DNA of 64,000 bases from Paenibacillus sp. 1011MAR3C5 (lineage in GTDB: Bacteria > Bacillota > Bacilli > Paenibacillales > Paenibacillaceae). The notes below the pieces were generated by a model. That model searched no databases. It was not told where the DNA came from and saw only the letters and a list, made by a program, of their open reading frames with translations. Position numbers and translations under genes: made by a program. Below are positions 7,169 to 16,988 of the stretch, in pieces. Each line of letters opens with the position of its first letter. Position 1 is the first letter of the stretch. Location of the stretch: NCBI RefSeq assembly GCF_003591485.1, contig NZ_QZCF01000009.1, positions 1-64,000 on the forward strand, read 5' to 3'.

Positions 7169-10100
7169 GACCGCTGCGATTGATGATGAGAGCTTTTGGC
7201 CCCTATCGGGATGAAGAAATAATCGACTTTACGAAGCTTGGCGACCGCAGGCTTTTTGTCATATCGGGCAATACGGGAGCGGGGAAAACCTCGATCTTTG
7301 ACGCGATATGCTTCGCCTTGTACGGGACAGCAAGCGGCGAAGACAGGTCCGATCCACGAATGCTGCGCAGCCACTTCGCGGATGATGATACGCATACGGC
7401 TGTTGAGCTGGACTTCTCGGTAGGAGCCAAGCAGTATCGTATTCATCGTCAAATGAAGCATCGCAAGGGCGGCAATCGGAGCGAGACGGGCGAGAAGACC
7501 GAGCTGTATGAGCTGAAGGACGGTATTGCCATTCCGGATGTTGACCGGTTCATCGCGACGGAAGTGAACGCGAGGCTGCTTGCGATTGTCGGCTTAACCA
7601 AGGATCAGTTCAGCCAGATCGTCATGCTGCCGCAAGGCGAGTTCCGCAAGCTGCTTACGTCCGATACCGATAATAAGGAAGAGATATTGCGTCGTATATT
7701 CCGTACGGAGCTGTACGAGAAACTGGAAGCACGATTCCATCAGCGTAACCGCGAGCTGCAAGACCGGTTGAAAGAAGCGCGGTCAGCCTCTTCCGCGATG
7801 ATGCGGCAAGCGCAGGAGACGTTCCCGACCCGAGCGGACAGCAAGCTTGCGAATACGTTCGCACAGGAGATCTATAGCACAGCGCAAGTATGGGAAGGCT
7901 TGACTGGCGAAGCCGACCATTATCGGGAGCAAGCGGAGTATGCCCGCGATAGCAAGCTGAAGCTGTCGGCAGAGATGGATGCGAAGCAAGAGCAGCTTAG
8001 AAGAGCGCAAGACATTAATGCCAAGCATGATGAGCTGGAAGCAAAGCGAACGCAATTGGCCGGGCTTGTGGAGCAGGAGCCTGCGTTCAAGCAGCAAGAG
8101 CAAAGGCTGGAGCTTGCAAAAAAAGCGTCGTCGCTGCTTCCTTACCAGGAGCAGGCCGATCAGGCTCAACAGGCAAGGCGAAGCAAGCAGGAGGCACTGG
8201 AGAGCCGAGAAGCGGCGCTTCGTTCTGCAGAAGCGGAGTGGGCGAATGCGCAAGGAGCTCATCGCGAGGAAGCGGACAGGGAGCCGCAGCGTCGCAGTGC
8301 CGAACGCGAGCTCGTCCGTTTACAAGAGCTTAAGCCCATTGTGGCTTCGTTAAGCGAGCAGCAGAAGCGGGTCGGCGAATTGACCCGGTTGGAGACGCAA
8401 GCGAGAGAGAAGTTAACCCTTAACGAACGATCAATGGTTCATCTGCGTGAACATAGAGCGCGGATTCAATCGGAGCTTAAGGAGATGGATGTATCTGCCG
8501 CCAAGCTTCCGGGTGTGCTGGAAAAGCTGAGAACGGTGGAACAGCAAGGCAAAACGGTCAAACGCCTGTTGGATGTGACCGAAGAGCGCGCTCGCTGGGT
8601 TCAGCAGGAGCAAGAGGGTACGCGCGCATTGGAGCGGGCCTTGGCCGAGCATGAGCGTGCGGAGAGATCGTGGCTGGAGGGGCAAGCAAGCTTATTGGCC
8701 GTACACTTGACAGCAGGAGCGGCATGCCCGGTCTGCGGGAGCACGGAGCATCCGTCCAAAGCCCATGCAGAAGGCGGTGAGCTTCCATCAAAGGAAAAGC
8801 TGCAGCATACCAAAGATACGCTAACTGCGATTCAGAATGAGCTAATCTCAGCGAAAGCTCAGGCTGCCTCGGCCGCTGCTTCCCATTCGGCCTTGCAAGA
8901 GGAGCTCGAAGAGCTTGGCATCGTGCTGGAGGAAGGGATTTCAGCCGAGCGGTTGCTGGAGATTATGCGGGACCGGCAGGGTGATCTGCGAATTCAGTGG
9001 CGACAGCATAAGGAAGCAGCGGATCAGCTGCAAGAAGACGCCAAACGGGCTGAGGAATGGAGAGAGTCGCTGGGAAAGGCGGAAGAAGAGATCGCCCGGC
9101 TCGAGCCGGAGCGGGAGAGGTTGCAGGCGGAGCTGCAGCAGCTTGCGGTGGATCGATCGGCAGGACAGGCCTCGCTGGAGAAGGAATTAGAGCGAATTCC
9201 AGACAATCTGAGAAGTCCGGATGCGCTGGAAGCTCGGACAATGGAACAAGCCGCGTTGTTCCGCCGCATGGAGCAGGCTTGGGCGAATGTTCAGGAGCGG
9301 CTTCATAGGGCAGCCTCAAGCGTGTCAGAGAGCAAGGCGCATGCCGAGCAGGCTGCAAGCGCGCTGTCGGAAGCGAAGGAGCAGGCGGCCAGCACTGCCA
9401 AGCGGCTTGAGCAGCAATGGCTGGAAGCGGGCTTCTCCTCGCTTGATGCGTATCGCTCGGCACTCATGAATGAAGCCGAAAGCAGAGAGGTACAAGAGGC
9501 AATCGAAGCTTATCGTTCCGCTGCTGCTGCGGTGAGAGAGAGGTTGCTGACATTGGATCAAGAGCTGGTGAACAAGCCCAGAGAAGACACGGAAGAGCTA
9601 ATGTCCGCTATTGCGTCCACGAAGAATAACTATGAAGCCTCCGTTGCCCAGGAAAGCCGGTCGCTCCGATATGAAGAGGAAGCGATTCGGCTTGCCGGAT
9701 CGATCCGGCGTGCTGGCGAGCAGATGGCTGGACTGGAACAGGAAATGGAAGGCGTCCTTGACCTCTATTCCATGCTAAAGGGGGACAATGCACTGAAAAT
9801 GTCCTTCGAGCGCTACATTCTCATTGAATATCTGGATCAGATTCTGAGCATGGCGAATGTACGGCTGAAGGAGCTGTCGGGTGGACAATATGAGCTTCAG
9901 CGCAGCGACAGGCTGGAGACGAGGGGGAAGCAAAGCGGACTGGGACTGGATGTTTACGATGCGTATACGGGCCAGCTCCGCGATGTTAAGTCATTGTCGG
10001 GTGGCGAGAAGTTCAATGCGTCCCTCTGTCTTGCACTCGGTATGACGGATGTCATTCAGGCGCATCAAGGAGGGATCTCCATCGAGATGATGTTAATTGA

Positions 10101-10293
10101 CGAAGGCTTCGGCTCTCTCGACGAGGAGTCGCTGCATAAAGCAGTAGCGGCACTTGTCGACTTGCAGAAAGCAGGACGAATGATCGGGGTGATCTCCCAC
10201 GTCACGGAATTAAAGGAGGCTTTCCCCGCATGCCTGGAAGTGAGCAAGTCCAGAGAGGGCTTCAGCCGGACCGCTATCTTGCTGAAGCATTAA
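7165..10293 (+). CDS. sbcC: exonuclease subunit SbcC (Rad50-type ATPase)
   Basis: A protein of 1042 residues, the SMC-like ATPase partner of SbcD. Walker A is GNTGAGKTS (residues 35-43). Two long Glu/Gln/Ala-rich coiled coils flank the zinc hook CPVC (about residue 520). The ABC signature SLSGGEKF is near 942 and Walker B MMLIDEGFGSLDEE near 974. Length and domain order are normal for the family. It overlaps sbcD by 4 bases, and the hairpin at 10309-10351 follows. Confidence 0.97.
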   Translation: MRPLRLMMRAFGPYRDEEIIDFTKLGDRRLFVISGNTGAGKTSIFDAICFALYGTASGEDRSDPRMLRSHFADDDTHTAVELDFSVGAKQYRIHRQMKHRKGGNRSETGEKTELYELKDGIAIPDVDRFIATEVNARLLAIVGLTKDQFSQIVMLPQGEFRKLLTSDTDNKEEILRRIFRTELYEKLEARFHQRNRELQDRLKEARSASSAMMRQAQETFPTRADSKLANTFAQEIYSTAQVWEGLTGEADHYREQAEYARDSKLKLSAEMDAKQEQLRRAQDINAKHDELEAKRTQLAGLVEQEPAFKQQEQRLELAKKASSLLPYQEQADQAQQARRSKQEALESREAALRSAEAEWANAQGAHREEADREPQRRSAERELVRLQELKPIVASLSEQQKRVGELTRLETQAREKLTLNERSMVHLREHRARIQSELKEMDVSAAKLPGVLEKLRTVEQQGKTVKRLLDVTEERARWVQQEQEGTRALERALAEHERAERSWLEGQASLLAVHLTAGAACPVCGSTEHPSKAHAEGGELPSKEKLQHTKDTLTAIQNELISAKAQAASAAASHSALQEELEELGIVLEEGISAERLLEIMRDRQGDLRIQWRQHKEAADQLQEDAKRAEEWRESLGKAEEEIARLEPERERLQAELQQLAVDRSAGQASLEKELERIPDNLRSPDALEARTMEQAALFRRMEQAWANVQERLHRAASSVSESKAHAEQAASALSEAKEQAASTAKRLEQQWLEAGFSSLDAYRSALMNEAESREVQEAIEAYRSAAAAVRERLLTLDQELVNKPREDTEELMSAIASTKNNYEASVAQESRSLRYEEEAIRLAGSIRRAGEQMAGLEQEMEGVLDLYSMLKGDNALKMSFERYILIEYLDQILSMANVRLKELSGGQYELQRSDRLETRGKQSGLGLDVYDAYTGQLRDVKSLSGGEKFNASLCLALGMTDVIQAHQGGISIEMMLIDEGFGSLDEESLHKAVAALVDLQKAGRMIGVISHVTELKEAFPACLEVSKSREGFSRTAILLKH

Positions 10294-10308
10294 GCCATGC
10301 ACATGAAA

Positions 10309-10351
10309 AAGACCCGCCGGCTCGCAGATAGGGCGAGTCCATGCGGGTCTG
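10309..10351. terminator. bidirectional terminator between sbcC and a convergent gene
   Basis: The stem AGACCCGC/GCGGGTCT has an inner GGCTCGC/GCGAGTC helix. The A run at its left edge gives a T run for the minus-strand gene that ends at 10373. Confidence 0.75.
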
Positions 10352-10372
10352 TAAGAGGAACAGTCGGCTTTG

Positions 10373-10852
10373 TTAGATGGAGGTCGCAAGGCCGAGAATC
10401 AACATAAAGATGGAGCCGATCGTAATCAAGCCGTTCAGCACGGTACCGATGATGCTGAATACTTTCTTGCGGTTTTTCATGAAAAGTCCGATAATACCCA
10501 GCACGAATCCAATAAAGGCTATGCCGACGGCCAGAAAAATAATGAAGCTGCCGATGACTAATCCTTCGAAACCTTCACCGTTGTTATCAATAATCCGTTG
10601 TTGAAACTCTTCGGGTGAAGTCATGTTCATAAGCTCAGGCAAGCTGGACGCGATTAGGATAATGGATAATATAAAAGTAAGCAGCGCAACCAAAGCTAAT
10701 ACAAAGGACGCGATACCGAGTCCGGAATGTTTCTTGACGATAGGCCCCTGGCCATAAGGAACGCCGCCTGCCGGAGAAAATCCGGTGAAAGCCTGGCCCT
10801 GGTCAGGCTGTTGTCCATGCTGCTGATCGTGCTGATTTTGATTGTCGTTCAT
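10373..10852 (-). CDS. membrane protein with Gln-rich N-terminus
   Basis: A protein of 159 residues. The first 45 are hydrophilic and rich in Gln, Asn, His and Gly (MNDNQNQHDQQHGQQ). Two or three hydrophobic helices follow (about 50-72, 100-125 and 137-158), with a loop containing NMTSPEEFQQRI between the first two. The layout recalls DUF4190/DUF4064-type small membrane proteins, but family membership is not certain. The ATG at 10852 follows GGAAGGGG with about 10 bases spacing; the frame stays open upstream but without a better start. It is divergent from the DUF423 gene with 65 bases between them. Function unknown. Confidence 0.65.
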   Translation of the reverse strand: MNDNQNQHDQQHGQQPDQGQAFTGFSPAGGVPYGQGPIVKKHSGLGIASFVLALVALLTFILSIILIASSLPELMNMTSPEEFQQRIIDNNGEGFEGLVIGSFIIFLAVGIAFIGFVLGIIGLFMKNRKKVFSIIGTVLNGLITIGSIFMLILGLATSI

Positions 10853-10917
10853 TGTGATGTAGTCCCCTTCCAACAGTTTGGTAAAATTATACACAATAAT
10901 GAGAGGAATGAAAACCG

Positions 10918-11298
10918 ATGTTCCCAAAATATTTTATAATCGGCGCTGTGAATGCTGCGCTTGCTATTGCCCTTGGCGCCTTCGGAGCCCATGGATTGGA
11001 AGGCAAGGTAACCGATCATTACCTCGATGTATTCGAGACCGGAGTCAGATACCATATGTACAGTGCGCTCGGGCTTATGCTGATCGCATTGCTGGACAAG
11101 GTTATTGGCGGCAGCCGAAAGGTATTGACAGGAGGAAGGCTGATCTTCGCCGGTACGATTATTTTTAGCGGAAGCCTATATATTTTGACGTTGACAGGCT
11201 TCTCGAAGCTGGGCATGATTACGCCTATTGGCGGAGTCGCGATGATTGCAGGCTGGGTCTTTGTAATCGTGGGAGCGGCCAAACAAGCGGCGAAGTGA
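10918..11298 (+). CDS. ywdK: DUF423 family membrane protein (YwdK-like)
   Basis: A protein of 126 residues with four predicted membrane helices. Family motifs are GAFGAHGLEGK (about 21-31), YHMYSALGLM and SGSLYILTLTG followed by ITPIGGVAMIAGW. DUF423 proteins are small inner-membrane proteins of unknown function. The ATG follows GAGAGGAATG. Confidence 0.88.
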   Translation: MFPKYFIIGAVNAALAIALGAFGAHGLEGKVTDHYLDVFETGVRYHMYSALGLMLIALLDKVIGGSRKVLTGGRLIFAGTIIFSGSLYILTLTGFSKLGMITPIGGVAMIAGWVFVIVGAAKQAAK

Positions 11299-11325
11299 GT
11301 ATTATTGTCATATAATCGAATGATT

Positions 11326-11332
11326 TTCGACA
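11326..11332. promoter_or_regulatory. Spo0A box (candidate) upstream of GGDEF-EAL gene
   Basis: TTCGACA is the exact complement of the 0A-box heptamer TGTCGAA and is flanked by Ts and As as in real sites. It lies about 75 bases upstream of a TATAAT at 11405-11410. Confidence 0.4.
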
Positions 11333-11456
11333 GAAACCGATCATTTTTGGATTTTATTTATAGAATGTTAGCAAATATTTCTATGCCAATTCATCCATTT
11401 CGTTTATAATGTACCTAGCTATCACTTGACCGACTTAAGAGGAAGGAAGTTTGTGT

Positions 11457-13355
11457 GTGGCGAAACGAATGGGAGATTTGGCTGAAACGAAGAAGCAGCC
11501 GCGCAAGCTGCTGATGCTAAGTGAATCATGGGCGATAAGCTCCTGTATAGCGGCCATGGCAGCGATATGGATTATGGTGTCCTTTCTGGTTATTTCCAAT
11601 GCGATGTACAGATGGGCTTCTCTTGCTGTAGCGGCCTCGCTGCTGGCCACAGCTGTCATCGTCTTCTTCAAACGCAATTCAATGGGCAACTTCCATAAAT
11701 ACCATACCGCCATCGTGGAGACGCTGCTTCGCTCTGAAGCCGTTCCTCTCGCCGTTTTGAATCGGGCGGGCGAGCTGGTGGAGATGAATGAAGCATCCAG
11801 CCGCATGCTGGGCTACCAACGGTCCGAGATGATTGGGGAGCCCATGATACGTATGGTTGATCCAGCCAGCAGAGTACAGCTTCAAGAATCGATAGACAAG
11901 GCGCTTAACGGAGAGACGAACCAGAACAATATCCATATTACGCATCGTTCGGGATTTCCACTTGAGCTGCAGGTAGTCTATGCCCCAATGCTGCAGGAGG
12001 GTGAAGTAATCGGGACGGTCATGATCAGCCAGGATTTAAGCGACCGGAAGCGCAATGTTGAGCGTATTCGATACATGGCTTACTATGACGACATGACGGG
12101 CTTGCCTAATCGCACATTATTCCAAATGAAGCTGACAGAAAGCTTGACCAGAGCTAAGGAAGACGAACGGATTGTCGGGATCTGCTATTTGGATCTTGAC
12201 CGCTTCAAGCTTGTGAACGCGTCATTCGGACGGGAATTTGGAGATATGCTTCTGATGCAAGTTGCCGAGCGGCTGAACAGAGGGCTGTCGGATCAAGACT
12301 TCGTAGCCAGAATGGAAGGCGACGAATTCGCCTTGCTCATCACTTCCATTCAATCCGAGGATGAGCTTCTGGAGTATTCCAAGCGCATACTGAAATCGAT
12401 CGAGGAGCCTTACGAGTTGAAGGGATTCCCTCTACATATTACGGCCAGCATCGGTCTGGTCACAAGCCTGAACAATCAGGATGACGGATATACGCTATTC
12501 AAGAAAGCGGATATGGCGCTCGTCAAAGCGAAGGAAAGCGGCAAAAACGATTGTCTGCTTTATTCCGACAGCTGGAGCAATTCCTCATTTGAGCGTCTCA
12601 AGCTGCAGCATGAGATGTATCGGGCCATTCAGCGAAGCGAATTCATACTTCACTATCAGCCGCAATATGATTTGATCAGCGGTCGTATGGTAGGCGTCGA
12701 AGCGCTGGTTCGCTGGAAGCATCCTGTTCGGGGGCTTCTATCGCCAGGGACGTTCATTCCACTTGCGGAAGAAAGCGGCATGATCGTTCAGATCGGCGAT
12801 TGGGTGTTAGAGGAAGCTTGCCGCCAGAATAAAGCGTGGCAGGATGCAGGATTGCAGCCCATGCCGGTGGCAGTCAATCTGTCCATACGCCAATTCCTGC
12901 AGCATGATCTGGCAAGCCGCATTGCGGAGGTGCTGGAGAAGACAGGGCTGGAGCCGAAGTATCTGGACCTTGAAATTACGGAGTCGATGACGATCGATGT
13001 AGGACTGGTATCGCGTTGCCTGCTGGCGATTACGGACTTGGGCGTAGGCATTAGCGTAGACGACTTCGGAACGGGCTACAGCTCGTTCCACTACTTGAAG
13101 AACTTCCCGATTGACCGTCTGAAGATCGACCGCTCATTCGTTAGAGATATTCAGCAAGACCCTAGCGATGCGGAGATTGTGGCTGCCATCATCGCGATGG
13201 CGCATAACCTGAATATACAGGTTATAGCCGAAGGCGTGGAGACAGAGGAGCAGATGGAATTTCTGAAGCGGCATCAATGTGATGAAATGCAGGGATTCTA
13301 TTGGAGCCCGCCGGTTTCCAGTGATAATATCGAGGAAATGCTTAAAGCAGGGTAA
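11457..13355 (+). CDS. PAS-GGDEF-EAL protein (c-di-GMP turnover)
   Basis: A protein of about 632 residues. Two N-terminal membrane helices (about 25-70) are followed by a PAS domain (about 95-200), a GGDEF domain and an EAL domain. The GGDEF active-site motif reads EGDEF (about residue 285), so cyclase activity is doubtful. The EAL part looks complete: VEALVRWKHP, LEITES, DDFGTGYSS, LKIDRSF and IAEGVET. The likely net activity is c-di-GMP breakdown, perhaps with the degenerate GGDEF as a GTP sensor; this is inference. The start is uncertain: GTG 11457 sits 9 bases after AGGAAGG; TTG 11451 and ATG 11469 are alternatives. A Spo0A-like box lies upstream. Confidence 0.9.
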   Translation: MAKRMGDLAETKKQPRKLLMLSESWAISSCIAAMAAIWIMVSFLVISNAMYRWASLAVAASLLATAVIVFFKRNSMGNFHKYHTAIVETLLRSEAVPLAVLNRAGELVEMNEASSRMLGYQRSEMIGEPMIRMVDPASRVQLQESIDKALNGETNQNNIHITHRSGFPLELQVVYAPMLQEGEVIGTVMISQDLSDRKRNVERIRYMAYYDDMTGLPNRTLFQMKLTESLTRAKEDERIVGICYLDLDRFKLVNASFGREFGDMLLMQVAERLNRGLSDQDFVARMEGDEFALLITSIQSEDELLEYSKRILKSIEEPYELKGFPLHITASIGLVTSLNNQDDGYTLFKKADMALVKAKESGKNDCLLYSDSWSNSSFERLKLQHEMYRAIQRSEFILHYQPQYDLISGRMVGVEALVRWKHPVRGLLSPGTFIPLAEESGMIVQIGDWVLEEACRQNKAWQDAGLQPMPVAVNLSIRQFLQHDLASRIAEVLEKTGLEPKYLDLEITESMTIDVGLVSRCLLAITDLGVGISVDDFGTGYSSFHYLKNFPIDRLKIDRSFVRDIQQDPSDAEIVAAIIAMAHNLNIQVIAEGVETEEQMEFLKRHQCDEMQGFYWSPPVSSDNIEEMLKAG

Positions 13356-13360
13356 TAGAG

Positions 13361-13403
13361 AACTGTTTCGCTGGCAGAGCGCTGCCGGTGAAACAGTTTT
13401 TTT
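13361..13403 (+). terminator. terminator after GGDEF-EAL gene
   Basis: The stem AACTGTTTC/GAAACAGTT has an inner GGCAG/CTGCC helix and is followed by seven T. Confidence 0.88.
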
Positions 13404-13448
13404 CATATCCGGACAGATGCCACCACGCCATACGGCCAGATAAGCATC

Positions 13449-13498
13449 AAGCCCGCTAACCAAGAGGATGACAGGGCATTCTCTCGGTTAGCGGGCTT
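13449..13498. terminator. terminator of the minus-strand gene at 13504
   Basis: The 13-bp stem AAGCCCGCTAACC and its complement, with an extra AGAG/CTCT helix inside, lies directly after the stop of the convergent gene. Confidence 0.75.
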
Positions 13499-13503
13499 GT
13501 TGA

Positions 13504-13980
13504 TTATCCCGCTATGAAATCTTCAATTTCATTCATTCTGAATGTATATACTTGCTTCTCGTCGACATGGTATACCGTGATCAAGTTTTCCCGCTCATCC
13601 ATATTGATGATCCGGCATGGAATGTTCAGCTTGATTCCCAGACCTCTATTGACAATGAGCCGGATCAGAGTGTTCGATTTCATATATGTGCGAATAGGTC
13701 CAAAACCGTCCTGTTCAGCCGAAATGTCGTCTGTTGCTTTCGCAGATTCAGACGCTTGGGCAGGAATGGGGACCGGGGCTGCCCCGGATGCTTCCGCAAG
13801 CTGCTGGTCAATCAGGCTTCCTAGTTGAATGCCGGATGTTATACGATAGTCCGACCATTCGGACCGATTCAAGCCTTGGATCAGCTTCTCCAGTGCGTGG
13901 GCGTGGTGTCCATCCTCCACCATGATCTCAACATTGAAGATGAAGGTTTGTTGCTGCTTGTCTGATTGCTTTTTTGTCAT
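13504..13980 (-). CDS. conserved-looking hypothetical protein
   Basis: A protein of 158 residues, no family recognised. It begins with a Lys/Gln-rich stretch and a segment that could bind or count repeats (VEDGHHAHALEKLIQGLN). A Pro/Ala-rich linker (about 65-90) separates this from a C-terminal part of alternating hydrophobic residues (IRLIVNRGLGIKLNIPCRII) that looks like a small beta fold. No signal peptide or membrane helix is present, so it should be cytoplasmic. The ATG follows GCGGAGGCAAGCAA. Good codon use and a good ribosome site make it a real gene; the function is unknown. Confidence 0.7.
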   Translation of the reverse strand: MTKKQSDKQQQTFIFNVEIMVEDGHHAHALEKLIQGLNRSEWSDYRITSGIQLGSLIDQQLAEASGAAPVPIPAQASESAKATDDISAEQDGFGPIRTYMKSNTLIRLIVNRGLGIKLNIPCRIINMDERENLITVYHVDEKQVYTFRMNEIEDFIAG

Positions 13981-14145
13981 TTGCTTGCCTCCGCACTTGT
14001 GGTGATAGTCTAACTATACCACTATTTTGGATACTGATATAGACCTATATCTGGCGTTTAACCACACTGGGAATGATTCCCTGCATATACTGGTTATGCG
14101 GCATAAAAGTCGCATCATTTGGTAGATAAAGGAGGTGGATGCGAG

Positions 14146-14451
14146 TTGATCAGAATGGTTCCATTCGAGCTCGAAAGCGGAGAGACCGTTCTTGGAGTGG
14201 AGGTGAAGCTGCCGAAAACAACTCTCCTCTCCCTATCGACAGACCGGGGTTATATTATGTGTGGAGCACTTGACGTGTCGCTGCTGAACGATAAGCTGCG
14301 GGATCGCGAGATTATAGCAGGCCGGGCCGTCGGTGTAAGAACATTGGAGGAGTTGATAGAAGCGCCTTTGGAATCGGTTACGCATAAAGCGGAATCGCTT
14401 GGCATCGTTGCCGGTATGAAAGGTGCGGACGCACTTCGTCTGATGCTATAG
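14146..14451 (+). CDS. yunC: YunC family protein (DUF1805)
   Basis: A protein of 101 residues closely following YunC of Bacillus: KLPKTTLLSLSTDRGYIMCG, ALDVSLLNDKL, AGRAVGVRTLEELIEAPLES. DUF1805 has unknown function. The TTG at 14146 lies 10 bases after AAGGAGG; the frame is open upstream through that ribosome site, so the earlier start was rejected. A strong hairpin ends the unit. Confidence 0.88.
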   Translation: MIRMVPFELESGETVLGVEVKLPKTTLLSLSTDRGYIMCGALDVSLLNDKLRDREIIAGRAVGVRTLEELIEAPLESVTHKAESLGIVAGMKGADALRLML

Positions 14452-14468
14452 ACATTAAGGTTGAATAA

Positions 14469-14495
14469 AGCCCCAAGCTGCGGCAGCTTGGGGCT
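14469..14495. terminator. bidirectional terminator between yunC and mtnA
   Basis: The perfect 12-bp stem AGCCCCAAGCTG/CAGCTTGGGGCT with a 3-base loop serves two convergent genes. Confidence 0.8.
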
Positions 14496-14502
14496 TAGGC
14501 CA

Positions 14503-15558
14503 TTAATTGGGGAACAGCTTGCGCAAGTTCTCTTCGAAAGGCGCTGTAATGATGCCCTTCTCCGTAATGATCGCCGTCACATATTCATGTGGCGTCACGT
14601 CGAAGGCAGGATTATATACCTTCACTCCTTGAGGAGCGGTACGCTTTCCGAAGCCTTCCGTAATCTCTTCCGCATTGCGTTCTTCAATCGGAATCTCCGC
14701 TCCTGTTGGCGTAGATAGATCGATCGTCGATAGCGGACAAGCGACATAGAATGGAATGCCGTGCGCTTTGGCAAGAACGGCTACGCTGTAAGTGCCGATC
14801 TTGTTCGCTACGTCGCCGTTAGCCGCTACGCGGTCCGTCCCGACGATAACGGCGTCTACCCAGCCCTTGGACATCACCATTCCGGCCATGTTATCGCAGA
14901 TGAGGGTGACATCGACTCCGGCTTGCTGAAGCTCGAACGCAGTAAGGCGCGCGCCTTGCAGCACTGGACGAGTCTCATCGGCGAATACGCGAAGATTCAT
15001 GCCTTGCTCCTTCGCCAGATAGAATGGCGCTAAAGCCGTGCCGTATTTCGCAGTGGCAAGCCCACCGGCGTTGCAGTGTGTCAAGACGCCCATGTCATCC
15101 TTGAACAATCCGAGCGCATGCTCACCGATCAGGCGATTGGTTTCCTCGTCCTCACTCTGAATGGCAATCGCTTCATTGGTTAATGCTTCTATAAGCTGGT
15201 CAAGGGAAAGCCCCTCCCCTGAGAATCGCTCAGCTGCTGCTGTCATCCGATCCAGCGCCCAGAACAGGTTAACAGCTGTCGGTCTGGAGGTAGCCAAATA
15301 TTCTGCATGCTTCTTCACGCTTGCAATCCAATCATCGGCACTTGCCGCATCGCGGCTGCCAAGGACAACGCCGTATGCGGCGGCGATGCCGATAGCCGGA
15401 GCGCCGCGTACTTTAAGATGTCTGATCGCTTCCCAGACATCCTCGGATGTGGTGAGCGGCAAATATACGATTTCTTCCGGCAGTAGCCGTTGGTCCAGCA
15501 AATCAAGTTGAGTGCCCGTCCAGATAACGGACTGCAAGCCTGCGTAATTTTCGGTCAT
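14503..15558 (-). CDS. mtnA: methylthioribose-1-phosphate isomerase
   Basis: A protein of 351 residues. It converts 5-methylthioribose-1-phosphate to the ribulose form in methionine salvage. Family motifs are [37 protein letters not shown] (catalytic Cys), [39 protein letters not shown] (catalytic Asp) and [20 protein letters not shown]. The ATG follows GGGAGGACCAACATC. It lies 40 bases downstream of mtnK in the same orientation, so the two form a salvage operon. Confidence 0.97.
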   Translation of the reverse strand: MTENYAGLQSVIWTGTQLDLLDQRLLPEEIVYLPLTTSEDVWEAIRHLKVRGAPAIGIAAAYGVVLGSRDAASADDWIASVKKHAEYLATSRPTAVNLFWALDRMTAAAERFSGEGLSLDQLIEALTNEAIAIQSEDEETNRLIGEHALGLFKDDMGVLTHCNAGGLATAKYGTALAPFYLAKEQGMNLRVFADETRPVLQGARLTAFELQQAGVDVTLICDNMAGMVMSKGWVDAVIVGTDRVAANGDVANKIGTYSVAVLAKAHGIPFYVACPLSTIDLSTPTGAEIPIEERNAEEITEGFGKRTAPQGVKVYNPAFDVTPHEYVTAIITEKGIITAPFEENLRKLFPN

Positions 15559-15597
15559 GATGTTGGTCCTCCCTGCGTAAATTGCAATGCCCGTAGG

Positions 15598-16842
15598 CTA
15601 ACCTTGCATGGTTGTTTCTGTAATATCGATCAGTTCTTGAATGGATTGTGCACGACGATGGCGTCGGATCAGCTCCGTGCCGATCGTAAGGGCGCCTCTC
15701 TGTGCCTGCTCACGAATCTCATCGCTTGGAATTTTGTCGATGTCTGCGACATGGGCTAGCCCGACAATACGGCGCACGATCTTGCATCCTGCGAATCCGA
15801 TGGAGTCCTGAAGCAATCGCTGCATGTAATAGTCCTGATAGCCCGGAGTGGAATTTGCCAGGCGATCGATGCCATGCTCATTCCAGAGCGAGCGGAACTT
15901 CCGATCGAATTGGGTCCACACATCTTCAATCGTATCCAGTAGATAACGGCGGAAGTCCTTGCGGGCTGCGTCGTCGCTGGTCCAATATTGCTGTCCGGCG
16001 TAATTCAGAATCAGATTCGCAAAAACTGCACCGACATCAAAGCCCATCGGGCCGAAATATGCGAACTCAGGATCGATCACCTTTGTGGATGCCGGTGTTG
16101 CGAAGATGCTTCCTGTATGCAAATCGCCATGCAGCAGAGCTTGAGCGTTAGTCAGGAATTTATCACGCAATATCGCAACTTCCAGATGCAGAGCACGATC
16201 GTTTCGAAGGGCTTCCGCAGCATCCTCAATCGCTGAAGGTACGTTATTGTTGGCCGAAACCGTATAGGGATCGTCGAATATAAGATCTTCGGTTATTTTG
16301 CACAGATCGGGATTAATGAAGTCCTTGACGCGCAGCTTCTTGTCCTGCTGGTTCATACCGAGATCGGATGTATAGAACAGGGTGTTGGCCATGAAGGTCG
16401 AGATATGATCCGCGAAAAGCGGATACTTCGTACCATTGAGCAGACCTTGCCGCATAATGATATGATCGCTTAGATCTTCCATAACGGTAAGCGACAGCTC
16501 CGGATCGTATTTGTATACGATTGGCACCAGCCCGGGAGCCAGCTTTCCTTCCAGAATGAGCTTCTCGCTCTCAATGCGTGCGCGGTCAAGCGTCAGAGGC
16601 CAAGACTCGCCAACGACCTTGGCGTATGGCAGCGCCTGCTTCATAATCAGGCTCTTGCCGCTCGCGTTATCTGTAATATGAAAGACGAGATTCAGATTGC
16701 CGTCCCCGATTTCCCGGCAAGCCAAATGAGCGCCGGCAGGGAAAAATCCGTCGATTCCGCTTGCGATTTCAATTGCTTCTTGTTCATTTAAGGCATGATA
16801 CGTGGTCAGCTCGTCCACCTCCGATTTCTCTATTCGTTCCAT
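15598..16842 (-). CDS. mtnK: S-methyl-5-thioribose kinase
   Basis: A protein of about 414 residues, choline-kinase-like fold. It phosphorylates methylthioribose to feed MtnA. Motifs are CREIGDGNLNLVFHI (nucleotide loop), KQALPYAKVVGESWPLT, ALLHGDLHTGSIFATPASTK (catalytic Asp) and VIDPEFAYFGPMGFDVG (metal). The start is unsettled: ATG 16842 or 16848 give a normal length but have only a weak ribosome site, and a TATACT element sits right before them. GGAGG lies 8 bases before a CTG at 16809, which would place the start where the Bacillus protein starts. No S-box (SAM) leader is present in the short upstream region. Confidence 0.92.
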   Translation of the reverse strand: MERIEKSEVDELTTYHALNEQEAIEIASGIDGFFPAGAHLACREIGDGNLNLVFHITDNASGKSLIMKQALPYAKVVGESWPLTLDRARIESEKLILEGKLAPGLVPIVYKYDPELSLTVMEDLSDHIIMRQGLLNGTKYPLFADHISTFMANTLFYTSDLGMNQQDKKLRVKDFINPDLCKITEDLIFDDPYTVSANNNVPSAIEDAAEALRNDRALHLEVAILRDKFLTNAQALLHGDLHTGSIFATPASTKVIDPEFAYFGPMGFDVGAVFANLILNYAGQQYWTSDDAARKDFRRYLLDTIEDVWTQFDRKFRSLWNEHGIDRLANSTPGYQDYYMQRLLQDSIGFAGCKIVRRIVGLAHVADIDKIPSDEIREQAQRGALTIGTELIRRHRRAQSIQELIDITETTMQG

Positions 16843-16988
16843 TACCATGCCTAATAGTATAATGGATATTAATTCGCCATGGAATACCTTTAAGCGCCAA
16901 TGATTGACTTCGCGGGCTGTTTTTTTCAAAATAGAGAGATAGGAAGGCGGCATCAGGAAAGAACCGCCAGATGGATGGGGGAGCTGGA

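Noticed and set aside
16843-16988. SAM (S-box) riboswitch before mtnK
   Set aside because: Only 146 bases separate mtnK from the divergent gene, with no S-box motifs.
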